The position numbers and the translations under genes are program-made. The notes under the pieces were generated by a model. It was not told the origin of the DNA and ran no database searches. It worked only from the letters and a program-made list of their open reading frames with translations. From Polyangiaceae bacterium UTPRO1 (GTDB taxonomy: Bacteria > Desulfobacterota > Binatia > UTPRO1), in NCBI GenBank assembly GCA_002050235.1, contig MWST01000018.1:186001-250000 (forward strand): a stretch of 64,000 nucleotides of DNA, given 5' to 3'. This document shows, piece by piece, positions 50,233-58,779 of this stretch. Within the stretch, counting starts at the first letter, position 1; each line of letters starts with the position of its first letter.

Positions 50233-51901
50233 GGAGCTCTCCTCCGATCATTTCGCGATTGGCACCGCCCGGCGCCACCATCGGGTAGACGTTCTCGGCC
50301 GCGTCGATCGGCACGTTGACGAGTACGGGGCCGGGTGCAGCCAGGGCGCGGGCGAGCGTCGAGCGTGGATCGGCCGCGTCGCCGAGATCCCAGGCACGGG
50401 CGCCGAAGCCGCGCGCGATGGCCGCAAAGTCGGGCTCGGTGCGGAAGCGCGAGGCATGGTACCGCCCGCCGAAGAAGAGCTCCTGGTGTTGGCGCACCAG
50501 GCCGAGGTGGGCATTGTTCAGGAGGACGATCTTCACGTCGACGTTCTCTTCGACGGCGGTCGCCAGCTCCTGCAGGTTCATGAGGAGGCTGCCGTCGCCG
50601 CTGAAGCAGACCACGGTGCGACCGGGCGCCGCGAGCGCTGCTCCGATAGCGGCGGGAAGGCCGAAGCCCATCGTGCCGAGACCGCCCGAAGTAAGCCACT
50701 GGCGCGGCCGCGTGCAGGGGAACGCCTGCGCTGCCCACATCTGATGCTGGCCGACGTCGGTCGTAACTATGGCGTCGGGCGACAGCATGGCGGCGGTGTG
50801 ACGTATGATGCCGTACGGATCGAGGGGATCGTCCGCCGCCCGCATCACGAGCGGATGCTCCGCGCGCAGGCGCGCGATGCGGCGGTTCCATGCCGGCCGC
50901 GTCGCGGGCGCCACGGCGGCCGCGAGGGCTCGAAGTGTCGCCCCGACATCGGCGCGCATGGCGAGCGTCGGTTCCTTGATCTTGCCGAGCTCGCTGGCGT
51001 CGATATCGACGTGGATTATGCGCGCGTCGGGACAGAACTCCGCTGCCTTGCCGATCGCGCGATCGTCGAAGCGAACGCCGAGGCCGACCAGGAGATCACA
51101 CTCCTCGAGAGCCAAATTGGTCGAGCGCGCGGCGTGCATGCCGACCATGCCGAGGAAGCGCGGGTGATCGTAGGGAAGCGCGCCGAGACCGAGGAGCGTC
51201 GCGGCGCTCGGCAGCGCGGCCTTATCGACGATACAGCGGAGCGCCGCACAAGCGCCGGCCGCGATCACTCCCGCCCCGACGAGCAGCACCGGCCGCTCGG
51301 CAGCATCGATCATCGCTGCGGCGCGGGCGACGTCTTCGGCGCGCGGCAGCGGCAGCGGATCGGGGCGGCCGGGGAGCGGCAGGCCGTCGATCAAGATGCC
51401 TTCGTTCTGGACATCCTTCGGCACATCGATCACGACCGGACCCGGACGTCCCGACGCCGCGATACGAAACGCTTCGGGAACGACTTCCAGTAGCTCCCCC
51501 GCCGAGCGCACGAGGAAGTTGTGCTTGGTGATCGGCACCGTAAGTCCGTAGGTGTCGATCTCCTGGAATGCGTCGGTTCCGATCATCGCCCGCGGCACCT
51601 GGCCCGTGATCGCGACGAGCGGGATCGAGTCGAGCTTGGCATCGGCGATTGCGGTCAGCAGGTTGGTGGCGCCGGGTCCTGAAGTGCCCAGGCAGACGGC
51701 CGGCTGCCCCGTGACCCGCGCCATGCCCTGGGCGATGAAGCCTGCGCCCTGTTCGTGGCGTGCGAGCACGTGGCGGATGCTGCTCGCGCGCAGCGCGTCG
51801 TAGAGCGGAAGATTGCAGCCTCCGGGGATGCCGGCGATCGCGGTAACGCCCTGTCGCTCGAGGAGCCGGACTATCAGTTCCGCGCCTGTCGTTCTTTTCA
51901 T
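50216..51901 (-). CDS. ilvB: Acetolactate synthase large (catalytic) subunit
   Basis: This 561-residue TPP enzyme matches the length of ALS I. It has the start [23 protein letters not shown], catalytic Glu50 in [28 protein letters not shown], and the TPP motif from [16 protein letters not shown] to IVLLNN. It condenses two pyruvates, or pyruvate and 2-oxobutyrate, in valine, leucine and isoleucine synthesis. A GAGGAGAGG site precedes ATG 51901. Upstream are an attenuator hairpin (51961-52000) and a Val-rich leader peptide (52025-52111). It is followed by overlapping ilvN. Confidence 0.95.
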   Translation of the reverse strand: MKRTTGAELIVRLLERQGVTAIAGIPGGCNLPLYDALRASSIRHVLARHEQGAGFIAQGMARVTGQPAVCLGTSGPGATNLLTAIADAKLDSIPLVAITGQVPRAMIGTDAFQEIDTYGLTVPITKHNFLVRSAGELLEVVPEAFRIAASGRPGPVVIDVPKDVQNEGILIDGLPLPGRPDPLPLPRAEDVARAAAMIDAAERPVLLVGAGVIAAGACAALRCIVDKAALPSAATLLGLGALPYDHPRFLGMVGMHAARSTNLALEECDLLVGLGVRFDDRAIGKAAEFCPDARIIHVDIDASELGKIKEPTLAMRADVGATLRALAAAVAPATRPAWNRRIARLRAEHPLVMRAADDPLDPYGIIRHTAAMLSPDAIVTTDVGQHQMWAAQAFPCTRPRQWLTSGGLGTMGFGLPAAIGAALAAPGRTVVCFSGDGSLLMNLQELATAVEENVDVKIVLLNNAHLGLVRQHQELFFGGRYHASRFRTEPDFAAIARGFGARAWDLGDAADPRSTLARALAAPGPVLVNVPIDAAENVYPMVAPGGANREMIGGELHAAER

Positions 51902-51960
51902 GGGAGCCTCTCCTCTTCGGATCTGCTCCCTGTCGGCCTCCGGCTCGGAGCGGGGGCCAG

Positions 51961-52000
51961 AAAAACGAAACCCCCGCTCGGCCTCGCGCCGGCAGGGGTT
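51961..52000 (-). terminator. Attenuator terminator of ilvBN
   Basis: On the coding strand AACCCCUGC pairs with GCGGGGGUU (nine pairs, one G-U) around a GC-rich loop that has its own GGC/GCC stem, followed by UUCGUUUUU. The alternative antiterminator pairs 52031-52040 (end of the leader reading frame) with 51980-51988 inside this hairpin, nine pairs with one bulged base. Confidence 0.8.
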
Positions 52001-52024
52001 GGAAGTTGCGTTGATCGATCCCCG

Positions 52025-52111
52025 CTAGGACGCGACGGCCTCCACGACCGACGATACGACTACCGCGACGACGCTACGAGAAACGAGTCGGTCGTGGCGG
52101 GCGGGGTGCAT
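52025..52111 (-). CDS. ivbL: Valine-rich leader peptide of the ilvBN operon
   Basis: ATG 52111 to TAG 52025 encodes 28 residues with nine Val (positions 10, 14, 15, 17, 18, 19, 22, 23, 26) and one Leu, no Ile. The codons 14-19 read SVVAVVV without position 13 counted as Val. The message holds a perfect 11-bp stem between 52087-52097 and 52042-52052, with the Val run between the arms. A ribosome stalled at Val codons would free the antiterminator strand, while one reaching the stop codon would cover it. The ribosome site is weak. The peptide is analogous to IvbL; I use that symbol by role, not by sequence identity. Confidence 0.75.
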   Translation of the reverse strand: MHPARHDRLVSRSVVAVVVSSVVEAVAS

Positions 52112-52190
52112 CGACGCGAAAGCTACTACGCGTACGGAGCCGAAAGCAAGCGCGCGCTCACGCCACCGCTCATGCGGGCACCGGAAAGGC

Positions 52191-53585
52191 TCAAGGGAGG
52201 ATCGCAGCCATGCTCCGCCACTGGCGCGCCGAATCGCTCGTCACTTCGAGCCAGCGGCGCAGGCGCCGCGCGAGATCGCGTCGGGTCGCGGCGGCGTCGG
52301 GCTCGTCGAACAGATTCCGGCGCTCCTCGGGATCCGCAACCAGATCGTAGAGCTCGGCGCCCTGCGCTTCGCGCCAGACGATGAGCTTGTGCGCGGGCGT
52401 GCGCACGGCGCGGTATTCCACCTTCCCCAACTCGGGGCGGTGGACGTCGGCGAGCTCGATGAGCGCGTCTTCGGGGCCGGCCTTCGAGCTGCCGCGCAAG
52501 AGCGGGCCGAGATCACGGCCGTTCCATCGCTTCTCCGGCGCCACGCCCGCGGCGGCCAGGATGGTCGGTGGCAGGTCGAGAGTCGACACCGCGTGGTCAT
52601 CGACCACGCCGCGTCCGACGTGCGGTCCGCGCACGATCACAGGCACCCGGACCGACGCTTCGTACGGATACCGCTTTCCCTGGAACAGATGCCTAGATGG
52701 AGGTCCGACATCGCGGCTACCGAGCATGAAACCGTTGTCGCTGAGAAAGATCACGAGGGTGCGCTCGGCGAGCTTGCGGCGATCGAGGGCATCGAGGATC
52801 CGACCGAGCTCACGGTCCGCCACGCTGACCGCCTCGCAATAATCCCGCAGATGCTCGGGGCGGGCATCAGGCGGCAGGCCGGGCGGCCACAAAGCCCTTT
52901 CGTCCTTGCCCGCGTAGAGCCGGACCACGTCCGGCGGATTGGGCCCCATGGGAGGGTGCGGCGCCGAGAGTGCCACCCACAAGAAGAATGGCTGCGCAGC
53001 CGCCTCGTTGCTCTCGAGAAAAGCAACGGCCTCGTCGCCGAAGATCTCGTTGGTGTAGCCCGCCGGCGGGAGCGGCGTCGCGTCGGCGCCGCGAACGAGC
53101 ACCGGCGACTTCAGGTAGGGCCCGACACCGGGCGCCATCCACGTCCGCACATCGTCGAACCCGGCCGCCACCGGCGAGAAGTCGACGTGCCACTTGCCGA
53201 CGAGCACGGTCCGATACCCGGCGGCCCGCAGCGCCCGGGGCAGCATGGGGAGGAGGTTCACCGCCGGTGCGGTCACGTCGCGGGCGCTATTCGACGCCCG
53301 CCCGTGTTGCTGGATCGTGAGGCCGGTCAGCAACGTCATCCGGGACGGTGCGCACTGCGGCACCAGGGTGGTCGCCTCCCGGAAGTAGACACCGTCGCGC
53401 GCCAGACGATCCATCGATGGCGTCACGATCGTCTTGTTGCCCGCTGCCCCGAGCATGTCCCAGCGCTGATCGTCCGAGACGACCACCACGACGTTCGGCG
53501 GCACCGGCTTCGGCTCTCTTGCCGCGGCATCTGCCGGGCCGCAGAGCCAGAGGCCGAGCACGAGCGCGATCGTCCAGCACAACAC
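52191..53585 (-). CDS. Exported type I sulfatase
   Basis: I start at GTG 53585, which has AAAGGTGG before it and opens directly into a signal peptide (WTIALVLGLWLCGPADAAA); ATGs at 53699 and 53729 would put a long tail before it. The 464-residue protein has metal-binding Asp38/Asp39 (VVVVSDDQRWDML), the sulfatase signature CAPSR with Cys78, which is converted to formylglycine, VGKWHVDF, LSDNGFMLG, and KRYPYEASVRVPVIV. It hydrolyses a sulfate ester in the periplasm or outside. The anaerobic or aerobic maturase is not in the window. Substrate unknown. Confidence 0.85.
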   Translation of the reverse strand: MLCWTIALVLGLWLCGPADAAAREPKPVPPNVVVVVSDDQRWDMLGAAGNKTIVTPSMDRLARDGVYFREATTLVPQCAPSRMTLLTGLTIQQHGRASNSARDVTAPAVNLLPMLPRALRAAGYRTVLVGKWHVDFSPVAAGFDDVRTWMAPGVGPYLKSPVLVRGADATPLPPAGYTNEIFGDEAVAFLESNEAAAQPFFLWVALSAPHPPMGPNPPDVVRLYAGKDERALWPPGLPPDARPEHLRDYCEAVSVADRELGRILDALDRRKLAERTLVIFLSDNGFMLGSRDVGPPSRHLFQGKRYPYEASVRVPVIVRGPHVGRGVVDDHAVSTLDLPPTILAAAGVAPEKRWNGRDLGPLLRGSSKAGPEDALIELADVHRPELGKVEYRAVRTPAHKLIVWREAQGAELYDLVADPEERRNLFDEPDAAATRRDLARRLRRWLEVTSDSARQWRSMAAILP

Positions 53586-53685
53586 GGCGCCACCTTTATC
53601 CGCAGCCTGCAACTCCTGCCAAACGGAGCCGGGTGCAGCCCGCGGCACCGCACAGGGGTTCCCGGAGCCTGCGACGGGCACGGGG

Positions 53686-53784
53686 ACGAGTCTGGACATT
53701 TCATCGCCCGAGCCCATGAAGGCTTTCATCGAAGAGGAGGTCAAACGGGACCGCTTTAGTACGCCGAGTGAGTTTGTTCGACGC
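53686..53784 (+). pseudogene. ParD-like antitoxin remnant
   Basis: The plus-strand frame from 53686 reads SLDISSPEPMKAFIEEEV then RFSTPSEFVRR, closely matching the N-terminal half of ParD/CopG antitoxins (xLxISLPExMKxFIEExV..YSTPSEYVR). The first codon is ACG where an ATG would be expected; the only in-frame ATG (53716) is mid-domain. After SEFVRR the similarity stops and the frame ends at a TAA near 53836. It is adjoined by a ParE remnant in another frame, so an internal deletion removed the middle of the pair. Confidence 0.6.
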
Positions 53785-53800
53785 ACGCCGGCGTCGTCTA

Positions 53801-53935
53801 GCTGGTGTCCGGGTGTTTCCTGTTCGAGCGTTTCGTAAGCACCTCATCTTTTATCGACCGCTTGCACATGAGCGAGGAGTAGAAGTTGTCCGCCTACTAC
53901 ACGCGGCGCGGAATATCCGCGCTGCTCTTGGTAAA
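53801..53935 (+). pseudogene. ParE/RelE-type toxin remnant (C-terminal part)
   Basis: The frame reading AGVRVFPVRAF, KHLIFYRPL and GVEVVRLLHAARNIRAAL has the last three strands of a ParE toxin. The preceding two-thirds of the toxin, including its N-terminal helices, is missing. The frame runs on to 54025 without further similarity. Together with the ParD fragment at 53686 this is the scar of a parDE module. Local base composition is more AT-rich than the neighbours. Confidence 0.6.
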
Positions 53936-54195
53936 CGGCGCTTCGGTGGTCGCCGATCGCTTCGCGAATCTCCCGGCAGAAACCGAAGCGGATTTTGCGG
54001 TCAGCGAGTTGGAGCGGATCGATGATTCGGGGTGGCTCACGACTGTCGTGCATCCGTCACGGGCTACCGCCCATGGCGCGAGGTTTCGGCGACCGTGAAT
54101 GCTCAGATCGGTTCATCGTGGACACGCAGATCGACCCATCGTGAACGGAGCGCTAGCGACATGGGTCGTCGGGGATCAGCGGGGCCTTCGGGAAG

Positions 54196-54267
<72 letters not shown>

Positions 54268-54366
54268 GTGCGGTCCTCGATAGCCGAGCCGACGCTGTGA
54301 GACAAGCCGTCTCGCGATCGAGATGCCGCTAGCGAACCACGCCTTGACCTCCTGTCTGCAATTGAC

Positions 54367-54984
54367 TTGAATATTTTGACCTTGGCCGCCTCGACGACGC
54401 AGACGATCCGCAAGATCTTTGCGGAGAGCATCGCTGCCAAGCGCGCCTTCCTCCGGGAACACGGCTCTCGCATCGGGCCCGTCGCCGAGCTGATCGCCGC
54501 TCGCTTTGGCGAAGGGTCGAAGCTCCTGCTCTTCGGAAACGGCGGCAGCGCCGCCGACGCCCAACACCTGGCCGCCGAGTTCACGAATCGCTTCATGATC
54601 GAACGCCCGCCGCTGCCGGCGATCGCGCTCACGACCGACACCTCGGCGCTCACCTCGATCGCCAACGACTACGGCTACGAAAAGACGTTCTCGAAGCAGG
54701 TCGAGGCGCTCGGTCGGTCCGGCGACGTGGCGATGGCGTTCTCGACGAGCGGCAACTCGGCGAACGTCTTGCGTGGCGTCGACGCCTGCCGCCGTCTCGG
54801 AATCCACACCGTGGGCCTAACCGGCGGCACCGGCGGCAAGCTGCGCGGCCTGGTCGATCACTGGCTGAACGTGTCCGCTACCCGCGAAGCGGCGCGCATC
54901 CAAGAAACCCACATACTGATCGGCCACGTGATCTGTCAGCTGGTCGACGCCGCACTCCATGGCGGCGGGCGCAAGCAGAAGTAG
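54367..54984 (+). CDS. gmhA: SIS-domain phosphoheptose isomerase
   Basis: This 205-residue protein is a GmhA-type sugar isomerase: ESIAAKRAFLREH at the N terminus, LLLFGNGGSAADAQHLAAEFTNRF, ALTTDTSALTSIANDYGYEKTF, AFSTSGNSANVLRG and a C-terminal EAARIQETHILIGHVICQLVD. It converts sedoheptulose 7-phosphate to D-glycero-manno-heptose 7-phosphate for lipopolysaccharide, so an outer membrane is implied. No ATG is available; TTG 54367 is the first of three TTGs in an AT-rich start region without a ribosome site. Its end overlaps the next gene by 26 bp. Confidence 0.88.
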   Translation: MNILTLAASTTQTIRKIFAESIAAKRAFLREHGSRIGPVAELIAARFGEGSKLLLFGNGGSAADAQHLAAEFTNRFMIERPPLPAIALTTDTSALTSIANDYGYEKTFSKQVEALGRSGDVAMAFSTSGNSANVLRGVDACRRLGIHTVGLTGGTGGKLRGLVDHWLNVSATREAARIQETHILIGHVICQLVDAALHGGGRKQK

Positions 54985-55780
54985 GTCCCCAGCGGCGCCG
55001 GTCGTCACCCTGACGACCGATTTCGGGACGCGCGACCCGTTCGTCGGCATCATGAAGGGCGTGATCCTGTGCGCTGCTCCCGACGCGCGCATCGTCGATC
55101 TCACTCACCACGTCCCGGCGCAGAACGTAGTGGCCGGCGCCCATGCGCTCGCGAGCGCGACACGCTGGTTTCCGCGCGGCACGATCCATATCGCCGTCGT
55201 CGATCCCGGAGTCGGCACGCGGCGTCGTGCTCTCCTCGTCGAGACCGCTGCCGGCTGGCTCGTCGGTCCCGACAATGGGCTCTTGAGCCTCGCTGCCCCG
55301 AGCGCTACGACCCGGCGCATCCTCGACGTGTCGCGGTCGCGCGTACGCCTGCGGCCCGTGAGCCGCACATTCCATGGTCGCGACGTCTTCGCGCCGGTCG
55401 CGGCGGCGCTTGCGGTCGGCGCCGCTCCGGAAACCCTCGGAAAGCGGGTGCGGACCATGGCGCGTCTGCAATCGACGGCGCCGCGGCGGCATGGAGGGCG
55501 TCTCGTCGGCGAGGTGTTGTGGGCGGACGGCTTCGGCAACCTCGCCACCAACATCCGCCGTTCGCACCTCGAGTGCGCGGACTTCCGAGGTCGGCGGCTT
55601 TCCGTTACGATCGCCACGCACGTGCTGCCCCTTAGACCATCCTATGCGAGCGTACCGCGCGGGGGCGCCCTTGCTCTCATCAACAGCTCGGACCTCCTCG
55701 AAGTCGCCGTGAACGGCGGCTCCGCCGCCGAGCGCTTCGCCGGCCGGCCGGGTTCGACCGTCACCGTGAGTCCGGTATGA
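54959..55780 (+). CDS. SAM hydroxide adenosyltransferase (DUF62 family)
   Basis: The 273-residue protein shows the DUF62/fluorinase-like fold: VVTLTTDFGTRDPFVGIMKGVI, VDLTHHVPAQNVVAGAHAL, IHIAVVDPGVGTRRR, VGPDNGLL, FHGRDVFAPVAAAL and WADGFGNLATNI. The Asp-Arg-His-type set around DPGVGTRR and FHGRDVFAP is that of enzymes that hydrolyse SAM to adenosine and methionine, not of halogenases. It starts inside gmhA and ends in an ATGA overlap with the site-2 protease gene, so it is part of a coupled four-gene run. Confidence 0.85.
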   Translation: MAAGASRSRSPAAPVVTLTTDFGTRDPFVGIMKGVILCAAPDARIVDLTHHVPAQNVVAGAHALASATRWFPRGTIHIAVVDPGVGTRRRALLVETAAGWLVGPDNGLLSLAAPSATTRRILDVSRSRVRLRPVSRTFHGRDVFAPVAAALAVGAAPETLGKRVRTMARLQSTAPRRHGGRLVGEVLWADGFGNLATNIRRSHLECADFRGRRLSVTIATHVLPLRPSYASVPRGGALALINSSDLLEVAVNGGSAAERFAGRPGSTVTVSPV

Positions 55781-56709
55781 CCGCGGTTCCGCGTCCGCAC
55801 GACGAGATCCTGGGTCCGCCGCTGCCGTCGGCCGCGCCGCCCGTCTGGATACCTGCGGCGAACCCTGCGCGTCGCAGCCGGCTTCGGCCGATCCACGTCG
55901 TCCTCTTCTCGGCGACACTTCTAACGACGACGCTCGCGGGGACTTTCCAGGCCGGAGAGAACCCCTTCGCCGACTGGCGGCTTCTCGCGCACGGGCTGCC
56001 GTTCTCGGCAACGCTCATGGGCATCCTGCTCGTACACGAAATGGGACACTATCTGACGTCGCGCGCGCACGGGGTCGAGGCGACGCCGCCCTACTTCATT
56101 CCGGGTCCGCCCTTTCTCGTCGGCACCTTCGGCGCCTTCATTCGCATGCATACGCCGACGTCGCGGAAAGCACTTTTCGATGTCGGCGCGGCGGGGCCAT
56201 GGGCGGGGTTTTTCGTCGCGGTTCCAGCGGTGTTCTACGGACTCTCGCTTTCACAGGTACGGCCGCTGGCGCCGGAAGGCGGCGGCCTCGTGCTCGGCGA
56301 GTCGCTCGTCTTCACGTGGCTTGCGCGCCTGGCACTCGGGATCTCGCCCGCCGACGCGACGATTCTCCTGCATCCGATCGCGCTCGCCGGCTGGTTCGGA
56401 CTCTTCGTGACGTTCTTGAACTTGCTGCCGGTGGGACAGCTCGATGGCGGGCACGTCGTCTACGCGCTCCTCGGACGCCGCCACCGCTGGGTGGCACGCG
56501 CGGGGTTGGTCGTGATCATCGGGCTCGCGTTCCTCGGCTGGCAGGGCTGGGTAATGTGGGCGATCCTGGTCACGGCGCTCGGGGTCGATCATCCACCCAC
56601 GATCGACGACACTCCGCTAGATCCCGTACGGCGTATCGCTGCATGGCTTACGATAGGACTCTTCGCCGCCACGTTCATGCCGGTGCCGATCGCAATCTCC
56701 GGGTCGTGA
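55777..56709 (+). CDS. Site-2 protease family intramembrane metalloprotease (M50)
   Basis: The 310-residue membrane protein has HEMGH at 87-91 in the second hydrophobic segment and the distal zinc ligand in LPVGQLDGGHVVY near 230, with about seven transmembrane segments and a soluble Pro-rich N terminus of 35 residues. The PYFIPGPPFLVGTFGAFIRM segment between them is typical of group-III S2P proteins resembling plant EGY. These cut within membranes to release regulators; the target here is unknown. It overlaps the SAM hydrolase (ATGA) and PgeF (GTGA) genes. Confidence 0.88.
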   Translation: MTAVPRPHDEILGPPLPSAAPPVWIPAANPARRSRLRPIHVVLFSATLLTTTLAGTFQAGENPFADWRLLAHGLPFSATLMGILLVHEMGHYLTSRAHGVEATPPYFIPGPPFLVGTFGAFIRMHTPTSRKALFDVGAAGPWAGFFVAVPAVFYGLSLSQVRPLAPEGGGLVLGESLVFTWLARLALGISPADATILLHPIALAGWFGLFVTFLNLLPVGQLDGGHVVYALLGRRHRWVARAGLVVIIGLAFLGWQGWVMWAILVTALGVDHPPTIDDTPLDPVRRIAAWLTIGLFAATFMPVPIAISGS

Positions 56710-57464
56710 CCAGCGGCTATCCGCTGCGCGTCGACGCGTGGAGCGATATCCCGGGTCTCGTACACGGATTCCTCGGCCGCGCCCACGGAGTACCGGCGGG
56801 CCCTTTCACGACCAGCGACGTGCACGATGCACTCGTGCGCGCCGGCGAGTCGCCGCGCGCGGTCGCAGCGTCCCTTCAGGTCCATGGCATTGCCGTGCTG
56901 TCTCCCGAGGACATGCCTCGCGCCCCCGAAGACGGCGGCGTGCTATACGCTGCGGAGCTTCCGGAAGGCGACGTGTGGGTGAGCGCATCAGCCGACGTGG
57001 TACTGACGATCCGCACCGCCGACTGCGTTCCGATCCTCCTCGTTGCACCGCGAGCACACGCTGTCGCCGCGGTGCACGCAGGATGGCGCGGCACCCTCGA
57101 CGGAGCAATCGAAGCGGCGCTGGCGGCGCTGACCGATCGCTACGACGCCCACCCCGAAGAGCTCTCGGCGGCGATCGGGCCGGCGATCGACGGTTGCTGC
57201 TATGAGTTCGGGCGCGAGCACTTCGCTGCGTTCGAGGCGCGCTTCGGACCGGAGGTAGCCGCGGCGTGGCGACGCACGAACGAGTCCTACTTCCTCGATC
57301 TCCGTTCCTTGTGCCGCCGCGTGCTCGAGCGCGCTCACGTTCCCGGCGACGCCATCCACATTGTCGGCCCGTGTACCGCCGAACACCCGGACGAGCTGCA
57401 CTCCCACCGTCGCGACGGCCCGCACGCCGGGCGTCAGCTGAGCTACATCGGCTGGCGCTCTTGA
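56706..57464 (+). CDS. pgeF: Peptidoglycan editing factor PgeF/YfiH-type purine nucleoside phosphorylase
   Basis: GTG 56706 overlaps the protease stop and gives 252 residues. Family motifs are in order: VHGFLGRAHGV, LQVHG, RTADCVPILLV, AVHAGWRGTLDGAI, AIGPAIDGCCYEFG and C-terminal LHSHRRDGPHAGRQLSYIGW. The His-Cys-His zinc site is intact. Members act on purine nucleosides and YfiH also affects peptidoglycan precursor fidelity. It closes the gmhA run and converges with the acyltransferase at 57482, 17 bp away. Confidence 0.88.
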   Translation: MTSGYPLRVDAWSDIPGLVHGFLGRAHGVPAGPFTTSDVHDALVRAGESPRAVAASLQVHGIAVLSPEDMPRAPEDGGVLYAAELPEGDVWVSASADVVLTIRTADCVPILLVAPRAHAVAAVHAGWRGTLDGAIEAALAALTDRYDAHPEELSAAIGPAIDGCCYEFGREHFAAFEARFGPEVAAAWRRTNESYFLDLRSLCRRVLERAHVPGDAIHIVGPCTAEHPDELHSHRRDGPHAGRQLSYIGWRS

Positions 57465-57481
57465 TGCCGGCTTGGACCCGG

Positions 57482-58357
57482 TCAGAGCGCCGTGCCGGTC
57501 GCGGAATCGGGCGTGGCCGGAGTCCGCGCCGTCACCGGCCCGAGCTCCTTCTCAGGATCCTCCACCACCCGCCGCAGCACCGCCGCGATCGCCGTACCCT
57601 GAGCACCATCGATCATGCGGTGGTCGAAGGTGCAGCCGAGGGTGACGACCGAGCGCGCTACTATACGGTCACCTTCGACGACGGGCTTCTTCTGCACCTC
57701 GCCGATAAGAACAACGATCGGGCAGCGGCTCATCGGCACGAGCGGCGCCAAAGCGAAGCTCATCCCGAAGCCTTCGAAGTTCCCGATGTTCGAGACCATT
57801 GCACTCCCGAACTGATCCGACTCGATCCCGAAGCGCGATAGATCGAGCTGGAGATCGTAGAGGAGGAACTCCATGGCGCGAACCGTCAGACCGAGAAGCG
57901 CATTCGGCAGCCGGTGTACGAGGTTCTTGGTGCGCTCGACCCCCGGGTCCGCGTGGCGCCGGACCTTGGCCGCGCGCGTCGCCAGCTCGCGGGCGATCTC
58001 AGCGAGCGGCATGGCGTCGACGCAAGTGAGCTTCGTACCCGAGAGATCTCGGCCGCCTTCGGTTGCAACCTGCAGGAAGATGTCGACGTCCTTCCTGAGG
58101 GCGATCCGCCGCCGCGTCACGATGCCGTTTGCCTGCGGCATACGCTTGATTCCGAGCGCCAACCCCTTGGTTACGAGATGCGTGATCCGGACCTTGGTGC
58201 CGGAGACACTGCCGAGAGCGTCCAGATACGGCAGAGCGCGGTCGACCACGAGATCCATCACTCCGTAGACCGTCGGGTCTCGCGGACGATCCCAGACGTG
58301 CGGCGCCAGACGGCGCCAGCTCGACAAGTGCTGTGCGGGTTCGAAGATTCTCCCCAT
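57482..58357 (-). CDS. Free-standing 2-oxoacid dehydrogenase E2-like catalytic domain
   Basis: The 291-residue protein has only the chloramphenicol-acetyltransferase-like core of E2 acyltransferases, with the catalytic FDHRMIDGAQG near residue 245, VDIFLQVATEGG and SNIGNFEGFGMSF. There are no lipoyl or E1/E3-binding domains, and the usual lipoyl-accepting role is therefore doubtful. It could be an acyltransferase using free CoA esters or another carrier. ATG 58357 is preferred; an upstream reading to 58438 passes through a repeat-rich regulatory region. It is divergent from the small exported protein at 58489. Confidence 0.75.
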   Translation of the reverse strand: MGRIFEPAQHLSSWRRLAPHVWDRPRDPTVYGVMDLVVDRALPYLDALGSVSGTKVRITHLVTKGLALGIKRMPQANGIVTRRRIALRKDVDIFLQVATEGGRDLSGTKLTCVDAMPLAEIARELATRAAKVRRHADPGVERTKNLVHRLPNALLGLTVRAMEFLLYDLQLDLSRFGIESDQFGSAMVSNIGNFEGFGMSFALAPLVPMSRCPIVVLIGEVQKKPVVEGDRIVARSVVTLGCTFDHRMIDGAQGTAIAAVLRRVVEDPEKELGPVTARTPATPDSATGTAL

Positions 58358-58366
58358 CCCGGCAGC

Positions 58367-58458
58367 GTCGGATTCTAGGAGTCCGACCCTACGATGTCCA
58401 TGACCCGATAGGGTCGGATTGGGGGTTGTTGGCCCCAATCGAAGTTGGTAGGGTCGGC
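58367..58458. promoter_or_regulatory. Cluster of inverted and direct repeats between divergent genes
   Basis: TCCGACCCTA (58382-58391) and TAGGGTCGGA (58409-58418) form a perfect 10-bp inverted repeat; TAGGGTCGGC recurs at 58449-58458. GTCGGATT occurs at 58367-58374 and 58413-58420. GATTGGGG (58417-58424) and CCCCAATC (58433-58440) form a further 8-bp stem. The set lies in the 131-bp gap between genes starting at 58357 and 58489, as expected for operators. Confidence 0.5.
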
Positions 58459-58488
58459 GGTGGCTCCGAGCCGGCCGAGGAGGGTCTC

Positions 58489-58779
58489 ATGCGGAAGTTG
58501 ATCATGGTGGCGGTGGCAGCGGCGCTCCTGGGTAGCGCCCCACTCTCTTTTGCAGCTACTGGCGCAGACGACTACGACGACTCGCAGTCACACCCGCTGC
58601 GCCTCGCGGCATACATCATCCACCCGATCGGGTTCACCCTGGAGTGGCTGGTGACGCGCCCGTTCCACGAGCTCGTAGCGCAGCCGGACCTGGCGCCCGT
58701 GTTCGGACACACGTCTCACGAGTACTACGGGGACGCGCCGGTCGGTGCGGCGCTACCTTCCGAGCCCTACCGCGAATAG
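58489..58779 (+). CDS. Small exported protein of unknown function
   Basis: ATG 58489 sits behind GAGGAGGG and gives 96 residues with a signal peptide (LIMVAVAAALLGSAPLSFA). The mature part, about 73 residues, includes HPLRLAAYIIHPIGFTLEWLVTRPFHELVAQ, a semi-hydrophobic stretch that may be a membrane hairpin, and ends with VFGHTSHEYYGD. I have seen similar short proteins in deltaproteobacteria but know no function. The stop is inside the 3' end of the helicase gene (13-bp overlap on opposite strands). Confidence 0.75.
   Translation: MRKLIMVAVAAALLGSAPLSFAATGADDYDDSQSHPLRLAAYIIHPIGFTLEWLVTRPFHELVAQPDLAPVFGHTSHEYYGDAPVGAALPSEPYRE

Noticed and set aside
52123..52170. A 15-codon frame upstream of the ilvB leader peptide
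   Set aside because: It has no branched-chain codon run and no ribosome site; the Val-rich frame at 52025-52111 explains the leader better.
54104..54145. Two imperfect 19-base direct repeats (CAGATCG..CATCGTG) as possible attachment sites near tRNA-Gly
   Set aside because: They are spaced only 23 bp apart, match at about 15 of 19 bases, do not copy the tRNA end, and no integrase is present.
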